DNA of 64,000 nt from Paenibacillus lactis (lineage in GTDB: Bacteria > Bacillota > Bacilli > Paenibacillales > Paenibacillaceae): positions 62,001 to 126,000 of the forward strand of contig NZ_JAGGKI010000016.1 of the NCBI RefSeq assembly GCF_017873605.1, read 5' to 3'. The notes under the pieces are model-generated. The model saw only the letters and a program-made list of their open reading frames with translations. It was not told the origin of the DNA and did no database searches. Position 1 is the first letter of the stretch; every line of letters starts with the position of its first letter. Position numbers and translations under genes: made by a program. Shown here in pieces: positions 9,086 through 18,008 of this stretch.

Positions 9086-9838
9086 CTGAAGAGGTCCCTT
9101 CAACTGTATAAAAAACGCTGCCGCGATAAAGGACACCCTTACAGGGGCAAGAGACGCCGCCACCGAAGAACTAGCGTCCGGAAATGCCGAAAGAAATGTC
9201 CCGCGGGGAGGGTCTGCCCGCCTCAGAGTATCGTTATCCCTCCTGTACGGCAAGGATCTCGAGGGCCTCAGAAAGTCCATGGCGGGCACGGGTTACCGGG
9301 AGCTGAAGGACCGGGAGGCGCACCCGGACCGCAGGGACCCGAGGTACCTGCCGGAGTACCGGGTCCAGCCGGACCTCCTGGCGAACAAGGGCATGCGGGC
9401 AATCCGGGACCCTTAGGGCCTCAGGGGCCGCCTGGTCCGCCAGGCATTCAAGGGCCTCCGGGGCCGCAAGGCTTGCAAGGAGCTCCCGGACCTCAGGGCC
9501 CGCGAGGCGAACCGGGTGAGGTCATCCTCCCGGGTGTCGTGGTGACGCCTGACGTCATGCGCTATTTTTATACAACCGACGCCTTGGTCGCACTCGACCC
9601 GCCGCTGATCATCCCGGCGAACCAGTTTACGGACGATAACGGTAATGCCGTTTCCGAAATCATGGAGATTTCCCAAAGCGGTTATGCAAACCTGTACATT
9701 AACGGCATGATGCAGGAGGGCCGAATCTTTAGCGTTACTCCCGAAGCGCTGACACTCTATTCCCCGGGCGACGTTCTCCTCGAGGGGACGCCGGTTATCC
9801 TTCAGGTCTTTCAATTTAATGCCCAAGTGGTCGTATAA
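9086..9838 (+). CDS. Collagen-like DUF4183 protein with an apparent CTG start
   Basis: Predicted product of 250 residues. An Arg/Lys/Cys-rich N-terminus (about residues 1-50) is followed by a Gly-X-X collagen-like stretch from about residue 57 to 148, rich in GPQGPP-type triplets. A C-terminal DUF4183 domain follows (RYFYTTDAL, then NLYINGMMQEGRIF). The reading frame is closed by TGA at 9065 and contains no ATG, GTG or TTG before the collagen part. CTG at 9086 sits 7 nt after GGAGG (9074-9078), so it is the best start; ATT at 9083 is the alternative. Likely a spore-surface filament protein by family analogy. Confidence 0.8.
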   Translation: MKRSLQLYKKRCRDKGHPYRGKRRRHRRTSVRKCRKKCPAGRVCPPQSIVIPPVRQGSRGPQKVHGGHGLPGAEGPGGAPGPQGPEVPAGVPGPAGPPGEQGHAGNPGPLGPQGPPGPPGIQGPPGPQGLQGAPGPQGPRGEPGEVILPGVVVTPDVMRYFYTTDALVALDPPLIIPANQFTDDNGNAVSEIMEISQSGYANLYINGMMQEGRIFSVTPEALTLYSPGDVLLEGTPVILQVFQFNAQVVV

Positions 9839-9875
9839 TGCTTAATTGATGGTTCAAGTGACCGCTGTTTATAAA

Positions 9876-9906
9876 AAGTCCGCCCAAGCAGACCTCGGGC
9901 GGACTT
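9876..9906. terminator. Bidirectional terminator between collagen-like gene and fucU
   Basis: Perfect 10-bp arms AAGTCCGCCC / GGGCGGACTT with an 11-nt loop. On the minus strand the stem is followed by TTTTTAT, giving a strong stop for the fuc operon. On the plus strand it lies 38 bp after the collagen-like stop. Confidence 0.85.
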
Positions 9907-9931
9907 AACATTGCATTGTGTCACCAAGGGT

Positions 9932-10363
9932 TTACTCCCCGATGACGCCTTTTTTTAGAATAATATTGGCGTACAGCGCCTTCTCTCCTGTCGAGACGAT
10001 GGCGTACGCTTGCTTCGCCCGCTCGTAGAAAGCCGAGCGCTCCATTTCTTCAACTTCTACCTTAGCGTTATGAAACTTGGAGATGATGCTCCGGTATTCA
10101 TCCCAAATCGGGGTCTGGACGGGATCGCCGGGAGTAACCGCCATGAGTGCCGCCGGGGATGCTACATACGTATCCAGCGGGAACAGCGGCAGGATCGCCT
10201 GCAACAGCTCCGGAATCCCGTGACCGTCCGCCCGGACCAAACGCCGGGCATGGCTGGCTGCCGGGAAATTGCCATCACCGAATACGATTTCATCGCCATG
10301 ACCCATCTCCATCAAGATTTTCAACAGCTCGGGTGATATCAGATTGGATATTCCATTTAACAT
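9932..10363 (-). CDS. fucU: RbsD/FucU-family L-fucose mutarotase
   Basis: Interconverts sugar anomers so that the isomerase receives the right form. The product has 143 residues from the ATG at 10363 (AGGGGG upstream) and shows the family pattern: LLKILMEMGHGDEIVFGDGNFP with the key His near 22 and Asp near 30, and the C-terminal YANIILKKGVIG. Last gene of the fucI-fucA-kinase-fucU operon, just before the terminator at 9876-9906. RbsD and FucU are close relatives; the operon context decides for fucose. Confidence 0.9.
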   Translation of the reverse strand: MLNGISNLISPELLKILMEMGHGDEIVFGDGNFPAASHARRLVRADGHGIPELLQAILPLFPLDTYVASPAALMAVTPGDPVQTPIWDEYRSIISKFHNAKVEVEEMERSAFYERAKQAYAIVSTGEKALYANIILKKGVIGE

Positions 10364-10436
10364 AGACAACCCCCTGATCTATTCGGATTTCCCAAGATTC
10401 GGTACAGCACGGCAGTTTGCGGCTCGATCCCGCGAA

Positions 10437-11951
10437 TTAACCGCTGACCTGGCGTTCCCGGGTAGCCGCTTGGTATTTGGAGAACATCGCATTCCATTCG
10501 GAATCCGCTTCCGGATCGTACACCGCAAGCGGGAACGAACGTTTGACGAGCTCGATTCCTTCCTCCCGGCTTGCCAAGGCTCCGTTCGCGATGAATTGCA
10601 CGAGCATATTGCCGATCGCGCTTGCTTCGACCGGACCGGCCCATACGGTTCTTCCCAGCGCATTTGCCGTGAACCGGCAGAGCAGCTCGTTCTGAATCCC
10701 ACCGCCGACCATATGCAAGCCTTCATATCGAGTCCCGGTCAAACGCTCCATGCTCTCCAGCACTTCGCGGTACCGGAAGGCAAGGCTTTCAAGAATGCAG
10801 CGAACCATCGCTCCCGTGCTCTCCGGCACAGGCTGCCCCGTTTCCCTGCAATCCGTCTGGATTTCCGAAATCATATCCGCCGGATTCATAAAGCGAAGAT
10901 CGTCCGGCTGGATAAAGCTGCGAAACGCCTCCTCCTCCTCCGCCAACCGGACCAAATCGCCGTACCCATAGTCCAGGCCTTGCTGATCCCACTGCCGCTT
11001 GCATTCCTGGAGGATCCACAATCCCATAATGTTCTTCAGCAGCTGAAAGGTATCGAAGGCTCCGCCTTCATTCGAGAAGTCCTCCTTCAATACGTCCGGG
11101 TGGAGCAGCGGTTCCTTCATCTCGGTTCCCAGAAGCGACCATGTGCCGCATACGAGATAGGCAAAAGACGATGAGCTTGCCGGAACGGCTACGACGGCGG
11201 ATTCCGTATCATGCGATGCCACCGCGATCGCCCGGATCGGCGGAACGCCGAGCTCCTTCGCGGTTGAACCGGACAGATTGCCGATCCACGTGCCCGGCTC
11301 CACCGGTTCGATGAACATGGAAGGATTGAGCCCGAGCTCTTCAATGAGCGGTTCGTTCCACTTCCGCTGCCGTACATGATACAGCTGCGTCGTGGTGGCC
11401 ATCGTAAATTCACATGCCTTCACGCCTGTCAAAAAATAATTGATCAGATCCGGCGTCAGCAGCAGGGCATCCGCGATATCCAGCATCGGAGAGCTTGCCT
11501 TCCGCATGGCGTTCAATTGGAAGATCGTGTTAAACGGCATAAACTGAAGACCGCTCTCCTGAAACAACCGCTCCCGGCCGACTTGGCTGCAGGTTTCCTC
11601 CACCATGCCTTCCGTCCTCGGATCCCGGTAATGATAGGGAATCCCGATTAGCTCCCCGTTACGGTCAATCAGCCCATAATCGACGCCCCACGAATCAATC
11701 CCGTAGCTGACCGGGGCATAGCCGGCTTGAAAGGCTTTGCGAATGCCGTTCTTTACCTCCTGCAGCAGCATGGGGGTGTTCCAGTGCATATGCTCTCCGA
11801 ACTGCACGGGGACATTGGCGAAACGGTGGATCTCCGTAATTTTTAGAATCCCCTGCGAGCCGCCGTCCGGGGAGGCGGCGATCTCCCCTAGCAGCGCCCG
11901 GCCGCTGCTAGCCCCCATATCGAACGCCAGCACGGCAGATGAATGGCTCAT
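10437..11951 (-). CDS. FGGY kinase, rhamnulokinase-like, likely L-fuculokinase here
   Basis: ATP-dependent sugar kinase of 504 residues. The N-terminal phosphate-binding signature is AFDMGASSGRALLG; YGIDSWGVDYGL and the adenosine-side motif VGGGIQNELLCRF are also visible. Residue patterns are of the rhamnulokinase (RhaB) type and match the second kinase at 55309-56790. Since this copy lies between fucA and fucU, it most likely phosphorylates L-fuculose at C1. The ATG at 11951 follows GAGGTG. Function as fuculokinase is inferred from position; true dual specificity is possible. Confidence 0.82.
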   Translation of the reverse strand: MSHSSAVLAFDMGASSGRALLGEIAASPDGGSQGILKITEIHRFANVPVQFGEHMHWNTPMLLQEVKNGIRKAFQAGYAPVSYGIDSWGVDYGLIDRNGELIGIPYHYRDPRTEGMVEETCSQVGRERLFQESGLQFMPFNTIFQLNAMRKASSPMLDIADALLLTPDLINYFLTGVKACEFTMATTTQLYHVRQRKWNEPLIEELGLNPSMFIEPVEPGTWIGNLSGSTAKELGVPPIRAIAVASHDTESAVVAVPASSSSFAYLVCGTWSLLGTEMKEPLLHPDVLKEDFSNEGGAFDTFQLLKNIMGLWILQECKRQWDQQGLDYGYGDLVRLAEEEEAFRSFIQPDDLRFMNPADMISEIQTDCRETGQPVPESTGAMVRCILESLAFRYREVLESMERLTGTRYEGLHMVGGGIQNELLCRFTANALGRTVWAGPVEASAIGNMLVQFIANGALASREEGIELVKRSFPLAVYDPEADSEWNAMFSKYQAATRERQVSG

Positions 11952-12013
11952 ATGATTTCACCTCTTCCCACAAAAATGCTCAAGCACGAAACAGGCTGCC
12001 ATGAATGTTTAGA

Positions 12014-12673
12014 TTATTTCATTTTCTGAAGCAGCTGAATCCGGTAGTCCTCGCTCTCCAGCGCCGCGATGTCATCGACCTCCTGGTCCGTCAGCGGCAC
12101 CGGTTGACCGGCAGCCTTGGCGCTCAAGTAAATTTTGGCGCTTTCCTCGACCACCTGTGTCCGGTAGTAAGCCTCGCGCAAATTTCTCCCTGTAGTTACT
12201 AGGCCATGGTTGCCGAGCAGGATCGAGCTCGCCTCCGTCACCTTGGCCGCAACCGCTTCGGCGAGTAAATCCGTTGTCGGAATAATATAGGGCACATAAG
12301 CGGTCCGGCCCACAAGAGCGGCCTGATCCGGAAACATGACCGGCAGCTCCTTCTCGATTAACGTAAAGGCGATGCAGTGGGACGGATGGGTATGCACCAT
12401 CGCTCCGATATCCGGGTTGCTGCGGTAGCCATACAAGTGCATTAGCACCTCGGAGGACGGTCTCAACCCGATATCCGTGATCTCACCTGTCGGTATATGA
12501 ACCTCGATCCATTGCTCCGGCTCGATTTCCTCCAGTGCGAAGCCGCTCGGGGACAGGTACATCATCTCTCCCGACTTAGCGCTGATATTCCCGCCGGGTC
12601 CGACGACTAGGCCGTTGTCCACGATTTTTGTCGCATATTTACACAGCTCCTGCCGTGTCTCCATATTTTGCAT
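12014..12673 (-). CDS. fucA: L-fuculose-phosphate aldolase, class II
   Basis: Zn-dependent aldolase of 219 residues that splits L-fuculose 1-phosphate into dihydroxyacetone phosphate and L-lactaldehyde. Visible marks: GGNISAKSG near residue 27, the acidic segment RPSSEVLMH, Zn-binding His pair in VHTHPSHC near 92-98, and a third His in GNHGL near 153. Length matches E. coli FucA (about 215). It sits 30 bp after fucI and 62 bp before the kinase gene. Related RhaD and AraD enzymes share the fold; operon context supports fucose. Confidence 0.9.
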   Translation of the reverse strand: MQNMETRQELCKYATKIVDNGLVVGPGGNISAKSGEMMYLSPSGFALEEIEPEQWIEVHIPTGEITDIGLRPSSEVLMHLYGYRSNPDIGAMVHTHPSHCIAFTLIEKELPVMFPDQAALVGRTAYVPYIIPTTDLLAEAVAAKVTEASSILLGNHGLVTTGRNLREAYYRTQVVEESAKIYLSAKAAGQPVPLTDQEVDDIAALESEDYRIQLLQKMK

Positions 12674-12702
12674 GGTCTCGTCTCCTCTCCCTGGAATGCT
12701 TT

Positions 12703-14496
12703 TTACTTATACAGCGGACCGAAGTTCTGACAAGCGCGGAAGTCGGCGCTTTCCGGATCGGCTGTGCCGAATAAGCCCCAAGCACGCGGGCGGAATACCT
12801 GCTCAGCCGGTACATTATGCATGTTTACCGGTATGCGGAGCACCGAAGCCAGCGTGATCAGGTCGGCTCCGATATGGCCGTAGCTGATCACCCCGTGATT
12901 GGCTCCCCACTGATTCATGACTTCGTACACGCTTGTGAACGCGCCTTCGCCCGTAATATTCGGAACAAACCAGGTGGTCGGCCATGTCGGATCCGTACGC
13001 TTATCGAGCGTATCATGAACCTCGGCCGGCAAGTCCACCGAATATCCCTCCGCGATCTGCAGCACCGGCCCTATGCCCTTGACCAAATTCAGACGGAACA
13101 TCGTCATCGGCATTCCGCCGCGTGTCAGATAGTCCGTGGAGAAGCCGCCGCCGCGAAAATACTCAAGGGAAGCAGGTCTGAACTGCGTTGCCTTCAGGGT
13201 CCGTTCCACTTCTTCGTCGGTAATCTCCCAGAACGGCTTCATGACCGGCTTTCCGTCCCGCTGCTGTTCACCTGTGCCGTCAAGCGCCGCGGAGCCGGAG
13301 TTGATCAAATGCAGAATGCCGCCCGCTGCTTTCCCTTCAAGCTTGTAGCCGGTCACCCGTTCAACCGAAGCCGGGCTCCAGTATGTCCGTACGTCCGCGA
13401 AAATCTGAGCCGTATTGGTAAGAAGATAACCGAACAGCATGCCGACCCCGTTCAAGCTGTCATTTTCCGTCGCCACAATATACGGCGAACGCTTGCCGTT
13501 CCAGTCGAAGGAGGAGTTCAGAATGGTTTCAAGGAAGTCCCCGTTCGGGAAGTGATCGGTCCATTGACGCTGCCCCTGGAAGCCTGATGCGATCGCATGA
13601 TGTCCTCGTGCTTCCTCCTCGAAGCCCAGCTCCGCAAGGCGTGGATTACCGATCATTAGATCGCGCGTAATCAGCGTCATTTTTACGACCGTTTCCCACT
13701 CGTAGTCCTTGCGTTCACGGGACGTCTGAAGCTTCTGCGGGTTGTTGTCCGGTCCTTCGACGCAATTCTCCTTCACCCACGCAAGCGCCAGCTTGTACTC
13801 CTCAGGGTCGTAGATTTCCTCTTCCAACCGGCGGGTAAATTCACTCATATCGACATACTCATTCCGCATGCCGAGGTATTCCTGGAAGAAGCTGTCGTCC
13901 ACAATCGAGCCGGCGATCCCCATCGACACTGAGCCCATGGACAGATACGCTTGGCCGCGCATGATGGCAGCAGCCAGCCCGCTACGTGCAAAACGCAGCA
14001 GCTTCTCCTGCACGTCATCCGGAATCCGGGCGTCTCCTTCATCCTGCACATCCTCGCCGTAAATACCGAATGCAGGCAATCCTTTTTGCGCATGAGCGGA
14101 CAGCACCGCTGCCAGATAGACCGCACCTGGACGGCCCGTGCCGTTAAAGCCCCAGACCGCCTTCGGTCTGGAAGGATCCGTATCCATCGTTTCCGTTCCG
14201 TAGCACCAGCAAGGCGTCACCGTGATCGTAAGACCGACATCGGCATGCTTGAATTTTTTCTCGGCTGCCGCCGCCTCGGCCACTCCGCCGATACAGGTAT
14301 CGGCAATGACGCATTCCACCGGCTCGCCGTTCGGATAATGGAGCTGCTCCGACAGCAGCGCCGCAACCGCCTTGGCCAGGTTCATCGTTTGTTCCTCGAG
14401 GGATTCCCGCACGCCTCTTCGCCGCCCGTCGATCGTCGGCCGGATTCCGATCTTCGGAAATCCGTCTCTCCATCTGTAATCGTTTTCAATCGTCAT
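12703..14496 (-). CDS. fucI: L-fucose isomerase
   Basis: Converts L-fucose to L-fuculose, Mn-dependent, cytoplasmic. The product has 597 residues, close to the family length of about 590. Family features are clear throughout: FPKIGIRPTIDGRRRGVRES at the N-terminus, the metal/catalytic residues in ATENDSLNG (Glu) and FADVRTYW (Asp), and the C-terminal His in ANHGVISYGHIGADL. The ATG at 14496 has GGGAGG 10 nt upstream. First gene of the fuc operon; divergent from an AraC regulator. Confidence 0.95.
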   Translation of the reverse strand: MTIENDYRWRDGFPKIGIRPTIDGRRRGVRESLEEQTMNLAKAVAALLSEQLHYPNGEPVECVIADTCIGGVAEAAAAEKKFKHADVGLTITVTPCWCYGTETMDTDPSRPKAVWGFNGTGRPGAVYLAAVLSAHAQKGLPAFGIYGEDVQDEGDARIPDDVQEKLLRFARSGLAAAIMRGQAYLSMGSVSMGIAGSIVDDSFFQEYLGMRNEYVDMSEFTRRLEEEIYDPEEYKLALAWVKENCVEGPDNNPQKLQTSRERKDYEWETVVKMTLITRDLMIGNPRLAELGFEEEARGHHAIASGFQGQRQWTDHFPNGDFLETILNSSFDWNGKRSPYIVATENDSLNGVGMLFGYLLTNTAQIFADVRTYWSPASVERVTGYKLEGKAAGGILHLINSGSAALDGTGEQQRDGKPVMKPFWEITDEEVERTLKATQFRPASLEYFRGGGFSTDYLTRGGMPMTMFRLNLVKGIGPVLQIAEGYSVDLPAEVHDTLDKRTDPTWPTTWFVPNITGEGAFTSVYEVMNQWGANHGVISYGHIGADLITLASVLRIPVNMHNVPAEQVFRPRAWGLFGTADPESADFRACQNFGPLYK

Positions 14497-14520
14497 AATG
14501 CCACGCCTCCCAAATCATTG

Positions 14521-14660
14521 ATTATATCCACATTGTAAATAGATTCGATATGCGGGATAACCCACTATATTGCTTTGTTGCCATGGATATTCAGCAAAAC
14601 AGTGAACCGCCGGCCTTGAACTGAAAACGATTTCGAGATAACGCAATTATGCAGTATAAT
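14521..14660. promoter_or_regulatory. Divergent fucI/araC promoter region with a cre-like site
   Basis: On the minus strand a TATAAT box (14521-14526) lies 25 bp before fucI. On the plus strand TATAAT at 14655-14660 precedes the AraC gene with a weak -35 (TTTCGA, 14631-14636). Between them TGAAAACGATTTCG (14622-14635) fits the CcpA cre consensus except for the last base, suggesting catabolite repression. The AraC protein is the likely inducer-responsive regulator. Confidence 0.5.
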
Positions 14661-14697
14661 AATGACAGGAAGTTTCGCTTTGGGGAGGGACAACGAC

Positions 14698-15564
14698 GTG
14701 CCGAAGATTGAAATATCACACAGCAGAAGCGATCAATTCCGATTCAAGAAAAATCCACAGCTGCTCTTTGCCGGACAGGTCGTGGATGAAGACTTCTTTT
14801 ACGGTCCGCCGCAGATCCATGATTTTTGCGAAATTTTGTATGTCGTGGAAGGCCGCGGCGAATTCAGGATCGCGGGCAAGGTGTACGAACTCCGGAAAGG
14901 AGATGTGGCCATCTACAATCCGGGTGTGCCGCATGAGGAGAAGTCGGCAGGAAGCAGTCCCTTTAAAGTCATCTATTGCGGAGTCGATTCCCTGCATATC
15001 GAGGGCGTTCCTCAGGGAATGCTGCTGCCTCCGTACGTGGAGCCGGTTATTTCATGCGAGAAGTACGCATACAAGGTAGAGAGCTATCTTTCGGACATCA
15101 TTCGAGAATGCGATTCTCAAATTCTTGGCTATGAAACGCTGAGCACGAATTTGCTTATGTCGCTGATTACGGTCATTTACCGGATTATCGACGTAAAGCA
15201 CCAATTCCAGGCGTTGAAAGGAAAGCATGAAATTGCGCTGAGAACCAAGCAATTCATTGATGCCAACTACACCCAGAGCATCAGTCTGAAGGACATCGCC
15301 GACACGCTGTATGTCAGTCAGCACTATTTATCCCATCTATTCAAAAAGGAGCTCGGCGATTCGCCCTTCAACTACTTAATCTCCAAGCGGATTGAAGAAG
15401 CGAAGCGTCTGCTGTCGGATTCCGATGCCCCCGTGCACGAGATTGCGTCGCAGGTCGGATATGGGAATGATAAGTATTTCTCCATGCTGTTCAAAAAAAT
15501 AACCGGGCAGACGCCATCCTCCTATCGGGAAAGTCAGCGGCGGCAAGCCCAGTTGACGGAATAA
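14698..15564 (+). CDS. AraC-family regulator, likely of the fucose operon
   Basis: Product of 288 residues from GTG at 14698, chosen because GGGGAGGG lies about 9 nt upstream; an in-frame ATG at 14662 falls next to the promoter -10 and is unlikely. The N-terminal cupin-like sensor has HDFCEILYVVEGRGEFRI, and KGDVAIYNPGVPH. The two helix-turn-helix units of the AraC domain cover about residues 190-285 (SLKDIADTLYVSQHYLSHLF and IASQVGYGNDKYFSMLFKK). Divergent from fucI, so probably its activator. Confidence 0.9.
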   Translation: MPKIEISHSRSDQFRFKKNPQLLFAGQVVDEDFFYGPPQIHDFCEILYVVEGRGEFRIAGKVYELRKGDVAIYNPGVPHEEKSAGSSPFKVIYCGVDSLHIEGVPQGMLLPPYVEPVISCEKYAYKVESYLSDIIRECDSQILGYETLSTNLLMSLITVIYRIIDVKHQFQALKGKHEIALRTKQFIDANYTQSISLKDIADTLYVSQHYLSHLFKKELGDSPFNYLISKRIEEAKRLLSDSDAPVHEIASQVGYGNDKYFSMLFKKITGQTPSSYRESQRRQAQLTE

Positions 15565-15569
15565 CGCCG

Positions 15570-15599
15570 GCAGGCAGCCGCTAAGATGCGGCTGCCTGC
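15570..15599 (+). terminator. Terminator after the AraC gene
   Basis: Perfect 11-bp arms GCAGGCAGCCG / CGGCTGCCTGC with an 8-nt loop, 5 bp after the AraC stop. The following bases TTGACGTTT give only a modest T-tract. Confidence 0.7.
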
Positions 15600-15783
15600 T
15601 TGACGTTTATGCGGCGAATGCGGCCGCCAAGCGCAATCCCGTGACGAGGATTGCCGGCTTCCCCCGCCGACAACGGACTCGTGCCGAGGCACGAATGGTC
15701 CTTGTAAGCGAGTCTCGAGCAATCATTAAAATTTATTAGACGAGGGACGGTCACTTTTGAACCTAAAAGGTACAAATATTCTA

Positions 15784-16173
15784 CTAAAAATAAGGGGCAT
15801 GCTTAATCTTGATCGGGCCGACCGATTCGATCCGGCTTTGGCAGCCAAGCCGGTACCCTTCCTCGAGCTCTTCGGGGTCCAGCCTCTGTTCCTCCGCCTG
15901 ATTCGGTGACGACAAATGCTGGACACCAACGCTTACATGGCATCGGCAGCGTGCGCACGTGCCTCTTTTGCAAAAAGAGTTCCAATCCACATCGTTCCGC
16001 TCGGCCAGATCCAGCACCGTCATCCCAAGCACGGGAGCAACGCTCTTGTGAACCTCCCGACCGGAAAGCTCGATGAGCTTGTCGGGAACAGCCTCCTCCA
16101 GCTCCTGTCCACCGGATGCAGACGGATGACCGGCCGAATGGCTATTCTTTTTACTCCTCCAGAATTTAAACAC
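15784..16173 (-). CDS. 2Fe-2S plant-type ferredoxin
   Basis: Electron carrier of 129 residues. Cluster ligands fit CX4CX2C...C: Cys68, Cys73, Cys76 (FCKRGTCARC) and Cys111 (LGCQ); Cys78 is extra. The N-terminal 25 residues are basic, Ser/His-rich and probably disordered, an extension over the usual ~100-residue domain. Stands alone, with the AraC gene and a GH18-like gene on the opposite strand on either side, so its redox partner is not visible here. Confidence 0.9.
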   Translation of the reverse strand: MFKFWRSKKNSHSAGHPSASGGQELEEAVPDKLIELSGREVHKSVAPVLGMTVLDLAERNDVDWNSFCKRGTCARCRCHVSVGVQHLSSPNQAEEQRLDPEELEEGYRLGCQSRIESVGPIKIKHAPYF

Positions 16174-16375
16174 GATATATCCTCCTAAAATGCCTGGAAC
16201 TATTCACTCCTATTTACGCTTACCATTATACTCGAAAGCCGGGCTATTCTCACGCCGTCTATACGCAGACATCATTTGAAAACCGCTCTATTTATTTATT
16301 TTGTATTCTACCAATATTTTGCTATACTATCATTGCTGTAAACCGTTTCATAGATTCATTTATCTTTCATAGAAT

Positions 16376-17668
16376 GTGGGGGAGATTATTATCGGATACT
16401 CAAAACGATTGGGAAAGCTGGCCGCCGCCTCCCTGCTCTCTTTGTCGCTGCTCGGAACCGCGGCTGATCATCATCCAGCCCATGCGGCACCAACCATTTC
16501 CGTTCTGTTGGATGATGTTCCGCTTGCGTTCGATGCGGCTCCGCGAATTGAGAAAGGCGTAACCTACGTGCCTTTCCGGGCTGTGGGCGAGGCACTGGGC
16601 ATCGACATCAAATGGAACAGCAAGACCCAAACCGTGCAGGCGGTAAAGACCGGCAACGATAACACAACCGAGGTTCAGCTCAGAGTCGGCAGCACCACCG
16701 CCGTGGTGAATAAGAAGAACGTCAAGCTGCCCGCAGCGCCGATCATGCGCGAAGGACGCGTGCTGATTCCGCTCAGCTCGTTCAGCAGCCAATTCGGGGC
16801 TTCCGTAAGGTGGAATCAGGCAACGCGCACCGTATCGCTCAAATCACCAAAAAGCAAAATGCATCTGCGGGCCTTCTATGCCATTGAATCCTTTAAGGAG
16901 CGGGATATTATTCAATGGATGAATTCCGTCGCCTTTGGCTGGAGCCGAATTGACCGTAACGGCGAATTCACCCTTCAAGGGGTTGAATACCGCATGCCGG
17001 AAGCCGCCGGAGACATCACGCCCCAGACACTTGTGGCCGATGCGGAAGGACAGGGCATTAAGCCCTATTTGATGGTATATACACTGGACGGTAACGGCGA
17101 ACTGACAAAAATGATGAGCGACGCCTCGCTGCGGATGAAATCGATCGACGGGATTACCGCCGCCGTTGCGGACAATGGGTTCGGCGGAGTCGTGCTGGAT
17201 TTCGAAGGATTGGGCTTCAAGCTGGATGCCGCCTCCCAGCAGAAGCTGCTGAACCAATACGTGAAGGACCTTAGAGCTGCCTTGCCGAAAGGGACTGCCC
17301 TGTCCTTGGCCGTACCTCCGTTAAACAGCGCCTATAAAGGCTATGATTACAAAACGCTTGCATCGATTGCCGACGATCTGATTATCATGGCATACCAGTA
17401 TCACCCGGTTGGCACCAAAGACCGGAAGCCGGAACCGAACACGCAAGTGCAGCAGGCTATTCAGCTTGCACTTGATGCCGGAGCCCCTAAGGACAAGCTT
17501 CTGCTTGGAATTAGCCTGGGCAGCGAAACGGAGAACTCCATCGACGACAAGCTTGGTCTGGCCAAGCGCTATCAGCTGAAAGGTGCGGCATTGTGGCGGC
17601 TCGGTATATTCAGAGTCTACGGTGATGATATCGAAGGCGCCATGAACGAAGCGGTGATCAAAGAGTGA
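16376..17668 (+). CDS. Secreted GH18-type protein with copper-amine-oxidase N-domain
   Basis: Exported protein of up to 430 residues. It has a signal peptide (KRLGKLAAASLLSLSLLG, cleavage near AHAA) and a copper-amine-oxidase-like N-terminal domain (ISVLLDDVPLAF ... YVPFRAVGEALGI), a wall or matrix module common in Paenibacillus. A chitinase-fold GH18 domain covers about residues 155-430. GGVVLDFEGL holds the likely catalytic Glu in a reduced form of the DxxDxDxE motif, as in spore-peptidoglycan-active relatives such as YdhD/YaaH. The start is uncertain: GTG at 16376 lacks a ribosome site, while GGGGGAG (16378-16384) points to ATT or ATC at 16388-16391. Confidence 0.82.
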   Translation: MGEIIIGYSKRLGKLAAASLLSLSLLGTAADHHPAHAAPTISVLLDDVPLAFDAAPRIEKGVTYVPFRAVGEALGIDIKWNSKTQTVQAVKTGNDNTTEVQLRVGSTTAVVNKKNVKLPAAPIMREGRVLIPLSSFSSQFGASVRWNQATRTVSLKSPKSKMHLRAFYAIESFKERDIIQWMNSVAFGWSRIDRNGEFTLQGVEYRMPEAAGDITPQTLVADAEGQGIKPYLMVYTLDGNGELTKMMSDASLRMKSIDGITAAVADNGFGGVVLDFEGLGFKLDAASQQKLLNQYVKDLRAALPKGTALSLAVPPLNSAYKGYDYKTLASIADDLIIMAYQYHPVGTKDRKPEPNTQVQQAIQLALDAGAPKDKLLLGISLGSETENSIDDKLGLAKRYQLKGAALWRLGIFRVYGDDIEGAMNEAVIKE

Positions 17669-17720
17669 TCCGTAATAAAGGTTGAAGCGTGGATGAGTCC
17701 ATCCTTCCGATCATCACTAC

Positions 17721-17754
17721 ACAGGCTGCCGGTCGCTATGGACCTGCAGCCTGT
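17721..17754 (+). terminator. Inverted repeat after the GH18-type gene
   Basis: Arms ACAGGCTGC / GCAGCCTGT (9 bp, 16-nt loop) start 53 bp after the stop. The tail TCGCTTGTTC is a weak T-tract, so termination is probable but not certain. Confidence 0.5.
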
Positions 17755-17862
17755 TCGCTTGTTCAATGCTTCCGTGATAACCGAGCATCTCTGACAGCCA
17801 TTGAAACGACACAAGCTATGAATTAGCCGATGCCAATCTTCCACATGACCGGCACAAAAAAA

Positions 17863-17891
17863 GATGACCTCTGTCGTATACAGAGGTCATC
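17863..17891 (-). terminator. Strong terminator after the NlpC/P60 gene
   Basis: Perfect 11-bp arms GATGACCTCTG / CAGAGGTCATC with a 7-nt loop. On the minus strand it is followed by seven T residues, about 118 bp past the NlpC/P60 stop. A classic intrinsic terminator. Confidence 0.85.
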
Positions 17892-18008
17892 ATCAAGATT
17901 ATGTATGTATTCGGTGCAATCACTGAAAATCGATCATAGAATTCCTTACCAGGACTTGCAAGACGATCATTGTGCAGAGAGCCGGATCAAGATCAAAGAT
18001 GAGCTGAT

